From assembly GCA_004154925.1 (NCBI GenBank), contig QJNS01000161.1, positions 1-64,000 of the forward strand: a DNA stretch of 64,000 nt. Reading direction: 5' to 3'. This stretch comes from Monosporascus cannonballus (lineage: Eukaryota > Ascomycota > Sordariomycetes > Xylariales). The position numbers and the translations under genes were made by a program. Below are positions 24,001 through 33,956 of this stretch, piece by piece. Below the pieces are notes generated by a model. It did no database searches. It was not told where the DNA came from and was given only the letters and a program-made list of their open reading frames with translations. Every line of letters starts with the position of its first letter. Within the stretch, counting starts at the first letter, position 1.

Positions 24001-26174
24001 TTACCTGCAGGGGGTCCCCAGGTCCTATTGAGGAACAGCCGCAAACGTTGCCCGGCTGGGGTACTAGGTATAGATTGCGAATCATAATGAATGCTTAAAG
24101 AATCCCCCACCGGCAAATCGCGCCCAGGTGTATATATTCGATACAAAATATATAAACACAGAACCCCTTCAAAAGTTGCATTTCGTCGTCCACGACCTGA
24201 CTCGCTCCCGACGTCAGGTTGATTGAAATCAGCAGCGGGCAGCAGAGGGCGTGTCATCGTGTGATATTATATATGACGCTCCATGCTACCTCCTCCGGCG
24301 GGCCTGGGTAACCAGAACTTGTGAAACCGCATTCGAGTTATGTCACCATAGATGGTGACATCAGTCAGTCCGGACGTACAGGGGTGTCTCGTGACAATTC
24401 GCATTCGGGACGATAAACTCAAGACCTGCCGCATCGCTTCCGTTCCCCAAGCGAGGCGCCGCATCTCAATCCCCAACCGACCATACACAGCATAGCCGCC
24501 AGACATTCATCTGATGTCGGAGGTCAAGCTCCACCGTCACCAACCCAAGACAGCGTCACAGATTGTATGTGTACTCTGGAAGTAGCAACATCTCTCGTCG
24601 TGCACCTGGGGGCCGCCGATCTACGGGTAAAGGTCCTGCTGACGACGCACATACATGCCTCCCTAGGTAAGGTAACAGGTACCGGTAGTTCGTGGGACCT
24701 CGTCAAACCCGACCTTCCTGCCTGCCCGCCCTCCCGAGAAGCGAGCTGGCTTGCACGCTAGGTATCTGGAGACTCCTTCGCAGATACCTCATTTCTTCGT
24801 CTGCCTCACATGGCTTCCGAAAATCCGAATTCTTGCCATTATCACCCCGGCCAGCCCCTCTTCCTTTTGCTCTGGAACCGTGATCCCTTCCGCTATATTT
24901 CCTTGCTCTTCCGCACGATACGGTAACATTCGAACTGGCTGTAGAGCTGTCGCACTCATAGGACTTGTGGGTCCTTGCGTTGGCTTCACGGCGATTTCTT
25001 TGACATCTCGATGGTCTAGCTGCATGGTAGCATCTTCCGGTTCCGTCTCTTGATAATTAGCAGCCCGTCGGTTGATATCCAGCCGCCTTTTTGACTATCG
25101 TTTTAAGGTACCATTTCGGGGAAGTTCAAACGGCAAAGGCAGGCTTGAGTGCGCCTGAGACCAAGATCTGCTAGAGGATTAGCTCAGTCTAGGTGGTGGA
25201 TTTGAAGCTTCGGCTCGTCACACATGCCCCACGGTGGCGTCCGGGGGGACTGAACGAAGACGGCATCAGCAAAGGATCGAAAAATCAAGGAAAGAGTCAG
25301 CAGGATAAGGGCCTCCAGGAGCTGCTGAAGACTGCTCACAAGATCTCGGTGGTGATCAAACGATGAACTTCTCTCATTCCGCCTCCGGTGACGAATCGAA
25401 TGTGGAACGAGTGTGGCGTTGCCAGCTTTCGACCTGGTCATTGCCAGGTTGGCTTATACCGCTGATGTACTTGTTACGGCGTAACGAGGTCAGGTCTGGC
25501 TGGCCTAGGTGGTGTGACTCGTGCATTCGCAACTTATATGCATGTAGTTCTGGAGCATTGGCTGACGGCTCTTACGCTTCCCTCTCGAAGTCAATACAGA
25601 AAGGCTTTCGCCGACGACTGGAAGCCACGAGCCGTTTCCCGGCAAGGTTGTGATAGGACTCCTCTGGCCAGAGTATGCTGCAGCAGACTCGTCGCTGAGC
25701 TGGCACGTCCCTTTGCGTTGTGGGGGTCTTTCAAGGCCCCTCAATCCTCCTTCCGTGAAACGTCAAGCGATTGGTGAGTTGCTCTGTATGATACGTGGAG
25801 AGTGAGTCTTGAGCGGTACGTGTTCACGACAGCTCCTGCGCTCCCGCCGCGAATAGACCATCGTGGTCTAGTCTTCGATTAGCTACGGCTGAGAACAGAG
25901 GACACGGAAAACTCGACATCGTACAGAAGGGAGGGAGAGTACCGGCTGCCTGCTTTCAAGGTTCGCATAATATGGCTGCGACGTTCTAAACAGCGGGATC
26001 TATCTCTCGGTATTGGGTTCTAAGAAGAGTGGAAACTAAAGAAAGATGAGCCGAGTTGGGATATTCAGCAGTGGCAACTTACATTGCAATGGCGCTAGTC
26101 CACAATATACGAGCCCTCCAACTTCTACTGTGGACCAGCCTGCGGCTCTCCGGTTCCTGCATCAGCGCAGCTGA
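21005..26174. other. Gene-poor 5.2-kb interval upstream of the MSB1-like gene
   Basis: The first several hundred bases should hold the MSB1-like promoter, including a G-rich run near 21166-21177 followed by TATAAAA. Beyond that the frames are short and overlapping. Minus-strand frames at 24789-25025 and 25184-25441 read like ordinary protein (one has a hydrophobic stretch, LLEALILLTLSLIFRSFADA), but I cannot assign a family, start or intron structure. No RNA gene or mobile element is recognisable. Confidence 0.45.
22611..22665. repeat. Cluster of TACCTAGGTA-type palindromic motifs
   Basis: Within 55 bases the words TAAGTACCTACGTACC, TACCTACCTAGGTACG and CAGGTACG overlap, giving several small palindromes built from CCTA/TAGG. 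Such TACCTAGGTA-rich patches are common in intergenic DNA of Sordariomycetes. No function is known to me. Confidence 0.4.
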
Positions 26175-26499
26175 TCAATCTTCTTTTTCAGCTCTTCTAC
26201 TCCTTTCTCCAACCTCGTCTGAGCCTCCTGCACCTGGTCTCGCTGCAGCCTCTTTCAGCGCCCTGGCGGCACTGCCTACTTCGCTGAGGATTTCGCCACT
26301 GCCGATGCCTGCTTTGCTGAGGACCCCGTCGCGGCCGCGGGGCTGCTTCACCTTCTTGAGGTTGCCCATCTCCTTCTCTAATTGGTTCCGCCGCTCCTCT
26401 CAGAGCTTATTTTAGGTCCTCTTGTAGCTGCTGGCGTTGCTGCTGCTGCGTCTGTTGGTGTTGCCGCTGCCCTTCTTGCGTGCGTTCTTCCAATCGCAT
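26175..26499 (-). pseudogene. Broken coiled-coil ORF with Gln-rich start
   Basis: Reading minus from the ATG at 26499, the frame gives MRLEERTQEGQRQHQQTQQQ and continues as a Gln-rich helix to a TAA at 26409-26407. The helix pattern resumes in a different frame (EERRNQLEKEMGNLKKVKQP) and runs to a stop at 26175, passing an internal near-repeat (GVLSKAGIGSG, EILSEVGSAARAL). A frameshift near 26400 plus the stop therefore break what looks like one coiled-coil protein. Family unknown. It lies just downstream of the PKS-NRPS relic in the same orientation, but there is no evidence that it belonged to that cluster. Confidence 0.4.
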
Positions 26500-26804
26500 C
26501 GCCTGGCGGGTAGAAACAAATGCCGCTCACTACCTGCCCCCAGAGTGAAGGTGCCTAATCCGGCACCGGATTCGGCGGTTCTGCACATATTTAACTGATA
26601 AGCGCTTGTTTCCATCCATCTGTCTCTACCAAAATGACTCCTAGTATATTAAATGCATACGTAAGACCAGCCTCGGATATCAAACAACCGATACTTTCAT
26701 TCAAAGCGCCTTGCACATCTCTCTCTTGGACATACCTATCTTTGTTAAATCAAAAGAAAGGCATACCCGTCTAACCTAATCACCCGGAGCACTTGCTAGC
26801 CAGA

Positions 26805-29800
26805 TCAGCCGCAGCTAATCACCATTAGTGGAACTTTACCCCCATCAGCAAAAACATCAATCGAATAATCATACAGCATCGGGCTGAGACCAGTTTCCAA
26901 GGCCACTGGGAGCCAATCCTGGCATGATACCCCTTTGAGATGTCTCAGCATCTCATCTTGGATATAAGCCTTGAGTTCTTCCGGCGGCAGCTTTGTATCA
27001 TTGCACAGATGCGCAAAGTGAGGTTCGGGTTGTGCGCAGGATCCCAACGAGCGGAATACCGTGTCCACGAGGCATCTGGAAGCGTCCGCAAGCGGTACAA
27101 GATCGAACTGTCCTACGATATTGGTGGCGTTCATTACCGGGACCAGGCCGAGTATTTTCGAGTCCTTCGGAACCGCGGCCACCATGTCAAGATCTGGAGT
27201 ACCATCCCCTACTATGTTTGAGGGTCGATGGATCCACGTGGGCAAGCTGTGCTCTGAACATGCCTTCTCTAAAGGAGATTCATTCTCCCACTTGGATGCG
27301 GCATACCCGTCTACTGTATCGGATCGCGGTAGGTGCGACGCGACTGAGATTTCCAGGAGAGGACAGCAGTCCGTAAACTTGGCTACCGAAACAGTAGACA
27401 TGAAATGGAAAGGTATCCCGCGTGGGATAGCCAAGTCGCAGAGCGTCCTCGTAGAAACAGTGTTTGTCCGGCGAAGCGAGGCGTATGTTCTCAAAAACGA
27501 TATATCAGTACCGTTGTGGATAATGAGGTGTACGTTCTCCGCCAGCCATGTGTATTCCGAGGTGCTCAGGTCTAGTGAGCGGTCGCTGAGGTCTCTAGTG
27601 TATTCCACGATCCTTCTGCTTTTAACGGATACGTAACGTGCGCGCCCTGGAGCCGCCCGCTCGAATGCCAATACAGTGGATCTCTTTTACACGGTCATCG
27701 TCGACCAAAGGTTGCAATATAAGCCCCCGTTAAAAAGATAACGAGTCCAGTCTGCGGTTCTCGAGCCAGACCTATGCCCAAAGGTTGAGGAAGGCCATGT
27801 CGCGAAGGATGTTATTTCGGAACAGCTCGGGGAGTGGTAATGCGGTTCCAAATGCGCCTTGCAGAACTGTCTGAAGCTTGATTAATAGTAGTGAGTTACC
27901 GCCGAAGTGAAAAAAAAAATTTCAGCATCGGCGTTGACTCTAGCTTTCCGTGCCATCCGATGACCAAGATCTTCGTGCCAAACCTGCTTCACCGCAGCAT
28001 CCATGTCAGTCAAGCCAGTTAAGGTGTCGGTGGTACCGTCATCAGGATGGGAAGACTATCGAACATAGGTCTATCCGTCTTTCCATTCGAGGTAGCTAGG
28101 ATACGGTCTATAGAAATGATGAAAGTTTGAGTTATGTAAAGCGGAAGAGGAATTGTAGTCTTAAGACGTTCGACAAACTCGGCCTTATCACCCACAAAAG
28201 CTACGTTAAAGCTGACGAACGCGACCAGTGGTATTTCAGAGGTCGCCGCTGGGATTTCTGGAGGTCGGCGTAATGGAACAGCAGCATTGGAGATTGGACT
28301 GTTAGATGCCTCCACGATGGCATTAGCGACTTCGCCGAGCTCAACTCGGATTCCACGGATCTTGACTTGGCTATCGCCATCGACGCGCCCAAGCACCTAT
28401 AGTGTGCCATCGGGTAGTATACTGCCGAAATCACCCGAGCGACATGCTTTCGTTCGTCGGCCCGTGCTGTTGTCGTTGTTGTCTGGACCAACCCCGAGAT
28501 CTACCTCGACAAACTTCTGTTTCGTCTCTTCGGGGCGATTAAGATACCGAGAGCCCTACTCGGGCCCGATATACAAATCTCGCCGGTGAAGCCGACAGAG
28601 ACAATGTTCATCTGCTGATCTCTCATTTCCACCAAGTAATTCGGCGATGGCCGCAAATAATCACTGCTGGCGACTACGTCCGCATCGGTACGGTATGGCA
28701 CCAGCCCTCTGGCACATGCTATGGTGATTTCGGCCGGGCCGTATCCGTTGATAAGTTGGAGCCGTTCGCACTCCAACTCCCGGAAAGCTTTGCACTCCTC
28801 GTGGCCCATTTTCTCTCCGGCTGACAAGGCGATGCGCCAGGCTTGGCCATGTTTCAGGATGTGCTGGCCGTAGTTTAGCAAGGTCAGGTACTCTGAAGGG
28901 ACAAAATGTGTAAGCGTGACGTGCTCCTCAGCCATCAACTGGGCGATGTGCAAAGGGTCGGCGCGACCCTCTTTGCCGACCATGATAATGGTACCTTAGT
29001 TAGCCAGTGCGAGGAAGACCTGGTCTAGCAGAGGATCGAACCCCAACGGACTTTGCTGCAGTCTGATCACCCGGCCGATACCTGGCGACATAGTGGTTCC
29101 ATAGATCGAATTCATCAGGCCACCATGTGTAAGCAAGACACCCTTGGGAGCGCCGGTAGAGCCGCTTGTATACAGAATAGATGCGGTAAGGGGGAGGCTT
29201 GCTGACATTCGGTACGGCGCTATCATCGAGAACCGAAGCGGCTTCTATATTCATTAATACTGGCACTCTTCCGGCAACCAGCATTTGTGCTTGTTCCTCT
29301 GTCGCATGATGACAGATCAGGACATCCGGTCGGCTCTCGCTCACTACCGCGGCAAGTCTTTGATGGTGATTGCGAGTGTCTAACGGGATCCAAACCAGGC
29401 TTGGGCGCGTTATTGCCAGGATACAGCAGGCCACATCCGCAATCGGATCCAAAATCATGGCTACATGAGAGCCCGGCGCCACGGAATAGGTTCGCTGCTA
29501 ATTGGCCATCTGGCGAGTCCACGCCATCATCTGGTCGTACGTGAGCGATCTTCCGTTGTCATCCTTGGCGACAACACAGTCCGGCTATGCTACGGCCACC
29601 CTGTCAATGCGATCGATAAGCGTACCATCACAAGTGATGGCCATATCGATGCCCCTACCCAGTGCCGTAGCTTGCAAGATGTCGGTTCTATCGGATATGG
29701 GGCAGATAGCGATTGTGATTACAGGATCTCGCGCTAAGCCCTCCGAGCAATCAGTATACCATCCAAGTAGCATCTCACTATCCGACCGGCTGTACAGATA

Positions 29801-31560
29801 AATTTGGGTGATGAATGCAAGCATAGTCCAGTCGGAGGTCTCCGTGATGTTAACTAAGAGATCATTAGGATTCCCCGCCGGCAACCCCTTAATACATTCG
29901 AGTTTCTCCGCCACCCAGAGGGGTCAGGCTAGGGAAACCGTTCTGGTAGTTCACGGCCACTTGGAACAAAGGGTGACCACCGTTTGGCCCTAGAAGTCTT
30001 AAGCTGGTGAAGTATCATGTCGAAGGGGGCTAAATTGACCAGAGCACCCAAGGCAGCGTCCCGAGATTTCTTGGCCACCGTACTAAACTGCTCATCACGT
30101 TCAAGCTGGCTCCGAAGGGGTAGCATGTTGACAAAAGTAGCCAACCACATCTCCGCCTTCGGGATCATGCCTATTTTCATCCACCATGCCGACGGATAGG
30201 TCTGTGACGCCATCAAGGCATTTAGAAAGAAACCTCGCGAAGGCCGAAAGAAAGAAATGGAAAGTAGTGGCCCCTAATTTCGACGCTGATCTTTTGATAT
30301 GCTCTATGAGGTCCCTGGTTAGCTTAAAGGACACATTCTGGTTGATATATGTTTTCAGGACTCTCCGGCTTCTGGCTCTCGAAAACGGAAAGAGAGGCAA
30401 AGGCCCGGGGGGCATTCGGTAAACATACCCCTAATAGTCAAGTTGATTTCGCATATTTCCGTGCTATAGGCCGACAGTCTCTCGGCAGATAGGTCAATCG
30501 CTTGCCTGGTGAGAACTGTTCCTAGGTACCCCGCGCGCCATAACCCTGGGCGAGGTGGTTCATGAACACGCCCCAGCTGAAGCCGTCAAGTGCGATGTGA
30601 TGATGAACGAAGACAAGGTGATGGAGAACAGGGGATAGTGAAAGCACGAGGACTTTAAGAATTCCGCCGTGTTCTATATCAAACGGGTGAGGCTTGATAC
30701 AATCGATCTCCATCTCAACCTCCCTTTCATCGCGAACCAGCTTATGTTCGAAGATTGTATGTGGTTCTGGATTTACAGATTGCCAGGCCCGGCCACCGGA
30801 CCCGTCGATAGAAGTAGGAACTTCGAAGGCTTTCGTGTGCATCGCAAGCCGTCCCAAGTGCATTCCGAAACCTGAAAATATCAAGCCAACCTTTGAATCT
30901 ACGGTTACTCTCGCTGTAAACCCCTTTGTTTTCGAGATATTTGTACAAGAAGTATAGTTGAGCTTGTTCTTTTGACATTTCCCCAGTCCTGTCGTAATTC
31001 GTACCACGCCTGTACTTGCTCTCTGGCCCGTCCAAAGTCGGTCTGGGCGCATGATCTCCAGGCCTGGTCTCGGATTTAGGATCAGTTCCCGAAAGACCTG
31101 GCTCCCTCGAAGTCCCAGGCGGGATCTCGGTAACTGACTCATTGCTCGAAATTTGAGGAGTTAGATCACTCAAAGACCCGTCAGAATATTTCAAGTCGTC
31201 TATCTACCAAGTTCTGAAGCACAGGCGAGGGCTTGGTTAAGACAGCATGACACAAGTCCAGCAGCGAAGTATTGCTCAAAATCTTCACAACGGGCAAGTC
31301 AATGCCCAATTCCGTAAGGAACCAGATCGGAATTCCATGGCCACTAATGAGTCTAGTCCCAGCTCCATCAGGGCGGCATCTCTGTCGAAGTTCTTGCCCG
31401 GCGAACCTGGGACTAGCCCGAGCTTAGCGACAAACGCCGCTCCCAGCACTGTAGGTGCCTCTTTAGGGTCTCGAGCTTCGGCAAGGTGCCCATGTATCAT
31501 CCCCTGGGTCGACTTGGGCGAACCATGGCTCCCTGCCGTCCTTTGGGTCCTGGCGAGGTA
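26805..31560 (-). pseudogene. C-terminal relic of a PKS-NRPS (ACP-C-A-T-R)
   Basis: Reading down the minus strand: an ACP (LGLDSLVAMEFRS, about 31400, with a frameshift before TELGIDLPVVKILS); a condensation domain starting GEMSKEQAQLYFLYKYLE (about 31000) with the catalytic HHIALDG (about 30600); an adenylation domain with A3 ILYTSGSTGAPKGV (about 29150), A5 NGYGPAE (about 28740), SGDFGSILPDGTL then an in-frame TAG at 28399-28397, A8 VKIRGIRVELGE and A10 NGKTDR (about 28090); a thiolation domain HFGGNSLLLIKLQ (about 27890) with a shift at a homopolymer (27908-27917); and a reductase domain (26805-27780) ending at a normal stop, with YAASKW present but the NADP loop deleted. The whole KS-AT-DH-KR part is missing; only a PWF-type linker remains near 31540. 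PKS-NRPSs of this layout make reductively released tetramic acid-type or aldehyde products; this copy must be dead. Confidence 0.85.
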
Positions 31561-31829
31561 ACGACCGAGTCGAGGTGAGCTGGTCCATGTAGCGTCAGTC
31601 TCTCCCGATTCGCCGGTTGGCTATGGTGCGGAGAAGTCGACTGGGTTAACAGCATTTATGCAGACTCAAGTGTGAAAATTGAGGCAGAACGGTATGGTCC
31701 CATGGGCACCCGCTGTGAGTTCCCGGATTTCGACCAGCTGGCACAGTTGAAGGACGAGGCTTTCGAATACCTACCAGTAGTAGAGGTGCCGTCACGCTGT
31801 GTTATAGCAAGGATCCTTCGATTATGATT

Positions 31830-32136
31830 TACATTCTCAGAGGACTTAGCGCCCGGACCCATTTGGCTGCAAGGTTTCTGGCAACTGGAGCCTTTAGGGG
31901 GGCTCGATGAAGACGCTGAAGTTTGCATAGGGAGAGTTACGCCAAGCGTGCATTTCGCCATGGGAGGAGCAGTATTCAACGAGAAAGAGCCTGGCGATGG
32001 CCTCAGATATTGGGACGGATGGCGAAGGGCAGCCGATCGAAGGGCTCTGGGCTGCTGGCGAGGCGGCAGGCGGGATTTACGGTGATAATTGTCTTGGGGG
32101 AGGAGGGGGGGGGGGCCATAACTGCCNNNNNNNNNN

Positions 32137-32217
<81 letters not shown>

Positions 32218-32262
32218 AGTACTGCCCGAGTGCGTTGTTTACGGGAGAAATGCTGGGACTTA
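31830..32262 (+). pseudogene. C-terminal fragment of an FAD-dependent fumarate-reductase-like oxidoreductase, split by a gap
   Basis: Plus-strand sequence reads GRVTPSVHFAMGGAVFNEKE (about 31935-31992), then in a different frame DGEGQPIEGLWAAGEAAGG (about 32018-32075) and YGDNCLGG. After the N/poly-C gap the third frame gives ECVVYGRNAGT and a stop at 32262. These are the last conserved blocks of FAD-binding-2 flavoproteins (fumarate reductase / Osm1 / ketosteroid dehydrogenase type), whose usual end is LGGNSLLECVVFGRxAG. The frameshift near 31995 and the absence of the N-terminal FAD-binding half point to a pseudogene. Sequencing error beside the gap could cause some of the damage. It runs opposite to the PKS-NRPS relic and may have been a neighbouring tailoring gene. 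Confidence 0.65.
32127..32217. other. Assembly gap followed by an 81-base poly-C run
   Basis: Ten N are followed by 81 consecutive C, and a G run (11 G after gga) lies just before the gap. The flanks read as adjacent parts of one flavoprotein, so the scaffold join is probably right in order, but the homopolymer is almost certainly a sequencing or assembly artefact. Open frames through it (poly-Gly or poly-Pro) are meaningless. Confidence 0.9.
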
Positions 32263-32457
32263 AGTAGCAAAGGCATTGTTGTGAGAATTCGATATGTTCC
32301 TATGCTGATATGGTTATACCTGAGGGTCGTGCAGGCTGCCAAAAACGATAGCTTGATCGAACAATTTGGTTATTATCCGCCCCATGCTATTTTCCAGCCC
32401 AGGCCAGAAGCAAACATCGTCTTAATTTGCCGTCGCATCAGGTAGCTCTATTCGTTG

Positions 32458-33278
32458 TTAGGGGCTAAGTTCTTGTGGCAAGTGCGCCGGAGCTACGTGT
32501 GCACCAGCATGAGCCTGATAATGAGGATACTGCGGAACTTGACCCTTGTCCGAGCGTCTCTTTTTGAAGAACTTGACCATCCAGAGAAGAGCGATAGTTA
32601 AGGTCACTCCAGCGGCGACGCCGCCGACTACAGCGCCCGCCATGATTCCAGGGTCTGTGGAGCTTCCAGGGTTCGTGGAGCTTCCCGACGTACTTGCCTC
32701 GCTGCCGCTTGGTGACGCGGTGCCAGATCGTCCAGTCAGCCTGGGAAGACCGGGGTAGGCCGTAGTAGCACCGGCCGTGGTGAAGTAGTAAGAATCAGTG
32801 ACTCCCGAAGCGGCGGCGCAGCCGGCATTTCTGGTGAACCCACCTTCCCATCGGGCGGTCGCACAGTGCGCGACGTCTGGCTGGGAGTATGCTGGATTTG
32901 GACTGTCCTTCGCTGTTAGTCGTCAAAGGAACACAAACGCATCCCACCGCAGTGTTCAGGTCTCCAAGCGTACCAGTACACTGCACTTGGACCGCCGCAA
33001 TGGCCGTCAACCGTTGTGGCCCAGCCGCAGCAGGTGGTCGCCCAGTCACAAACATCGTCTTTGCAACAGCCGACGGCGTAAATGTCAGTGTTGAACATGC
33101 ATGAAGAGCCGGTCGGACATCGAAGCGCAGAAGTGCGATCCTTGAAGCCGCAGACTTCCGGGTCTCCAGTCGTTTCCTGTCGAGGATCTAATGCATGTCC
33201 CCCTGGATTGCCAGCGCGGGTTGGTGCTTCCGTAAGCGACATCGCAGCGTGATATCGTGCTTGAGGTCCGTTCCCCAT
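32458..33278 (-). CDS. Cys-rich single-pass membrane protein, fungal, function unknown
   Basis: Two exons, 33278-32974 and 32902-32458, joined over a 71-base intron (GTACGC donor, GACTAAC branch, ACAG acceptor), give 249 residues. The ectodomain starts with DPEVCGFKDRTSALRCPTGS, then SCMFNTDIYAVGCCKDDVC and a CC motif (TTCCGWATTVDGHCGG), a pattern seen in many ascomycete cell-surface proteins. After the intron come HCATARWEGGFTRNAGC, a Ser/Thr/Gly-rich stalk (SSTNPGSSTDPG), one membrane span (VVGGVAAGVTLTIALLWMVK), a KKRR stop-transfer and a short His-rich cytoplasmic tail. A signal peptide is expected but none is visible at this ATG; the true 5' end may be an upstream exon or may be decayed. 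A surface sensor or adhesion role is guesswork. Confidence 0.6.
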
Positions 33279-33687
33279 GGGATCTGGGGGTTTTACGACG
33301 CGCAAGAATTTGCAAGGAGGCAGATTTCACAACGATCTGGGTGCGGCTGAGTTCGGTCACGCGAAGTTAGCTATAGCTTCACGTGAGTAGCGACGACTCG
33401 GATGCCGAGCCTGCCAAGACTCGGGGAAGTGACATGTCCCCAGCCACGGAGCGAACTATACTTAATATCCACGACAAGTGAGCAAGAGGCTTGGGGCAGA
33501 CCGGCCCAGGCCTACCTACTACGCTTAGATGACTGGTGACTAGTTACCAAATCGTGGCGAGACTGGGTGGACAGAGCTGAGTGTTGCTAAGGACTTTAGC
33601 TCCTGCTGGTGTATATAACGCCTCGCGCGCCTCATACGCAAATAGCCACTGCAATAATTAACAGCGCGAAGCCTGCCCAGTCCGCTA
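33279..33687. other. Last normal-composition flank before the repeat nest
   Basis: This stretch should hold the promoter and perhaps the missing 5' exon of the Cys-rich membrane protein gene. A minus-strand frame at 33085-33360 overlaps it in another frame and has no recognisable signal peptide. The bases just before the repeat are ccagtccgcta. No repeat or RNA gene was found. Confidence 0.45.
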
Positions 33688-33796
33688 CAACTCACAGGGG
33701 TATTTTTTGTTAGTTACCTCCACCGCCCCACTTGGTTTCCCTTACAGGCTAGTATGTAGACTCCCATAGAATTTGTATGGAAATCTACCTATTTTT
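33688..33796 (+). repeat. Left terminal inverted repeat of element M
   Basis: Begins CAACTCACAGGGG. The first 44 bases are identical to the complement of 53268-53311; beyond that, matching blocks such as GCTAGTA, ACTCCCATA and TTTGTATG alternate with differences. The first part has kept its C and G content, including CACC and CCGCCCCAC, so RIP barely touched it. Confidence 0.8.
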
Positions 33797-33890
33797 ATAT
33801 ATCCGTAAATCGTCACTGCCATAACTCGTATATAGCGTTTTATTAACCTATTAACAGTTGTATTTGTTTCGAATCAAAACTTTTCCGTAA

Positions 33891-33898
33891 TTTCTAAT
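33891..33898 (+). repeat. 8-bp target-site duplication, left copy (X1)
   Basis: TTTCTAAT lies directly before the X1 terminus TTGCCTCATC. The same eight bases occur directly after the other X1 terminus at 44880-44887. Confidence 0.75.
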
Positions 33899-33920
33899 TT
33901 GCCTCATCATGATCAGGACC
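33899..33920 (+). repeat. Outer terminal inverted repeat of X1
   Basis: TTGCCTCATCATGATCAGGA followed by CC. It matches the complement of the inner terminus at 44858-44879 in most positions; differences include C/T and A/G changes compatible with RIP. Confidence 0.6.
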
Positions 33921-33937
33921 CCATTTTGGAGGTTGTG

Positions 33938-33956
33938 GCTGCGCCTGCGGCGCAGC
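33938..33956. other. GC-rich perfect hairpin near the X1 end
   Basis: GCTGCGCC and GGCGCAGC pair exactly around the three-base loop TGC. It lies 39 bases inside the left end of X1 in a patch that kept normal base composition. Subterminal hairpins can serve as transposase-binding or fold-back structures; that is only a possibility here. Confidence 0.5.

Noticed and set aside
26412..26615. Possible upstream exon (METSAYQLN...) for the coiled-coil ORF
   Set aside because: The only GT-AG pair would give an intron of about 34 bases and the wrong phase.
31656..32342. Open frames with poly-Gly or poly-Pro through the gap
   Set aside because: They exist only because the N run and poly-C run contain no stops; the homopolymer is an assembly artefact.
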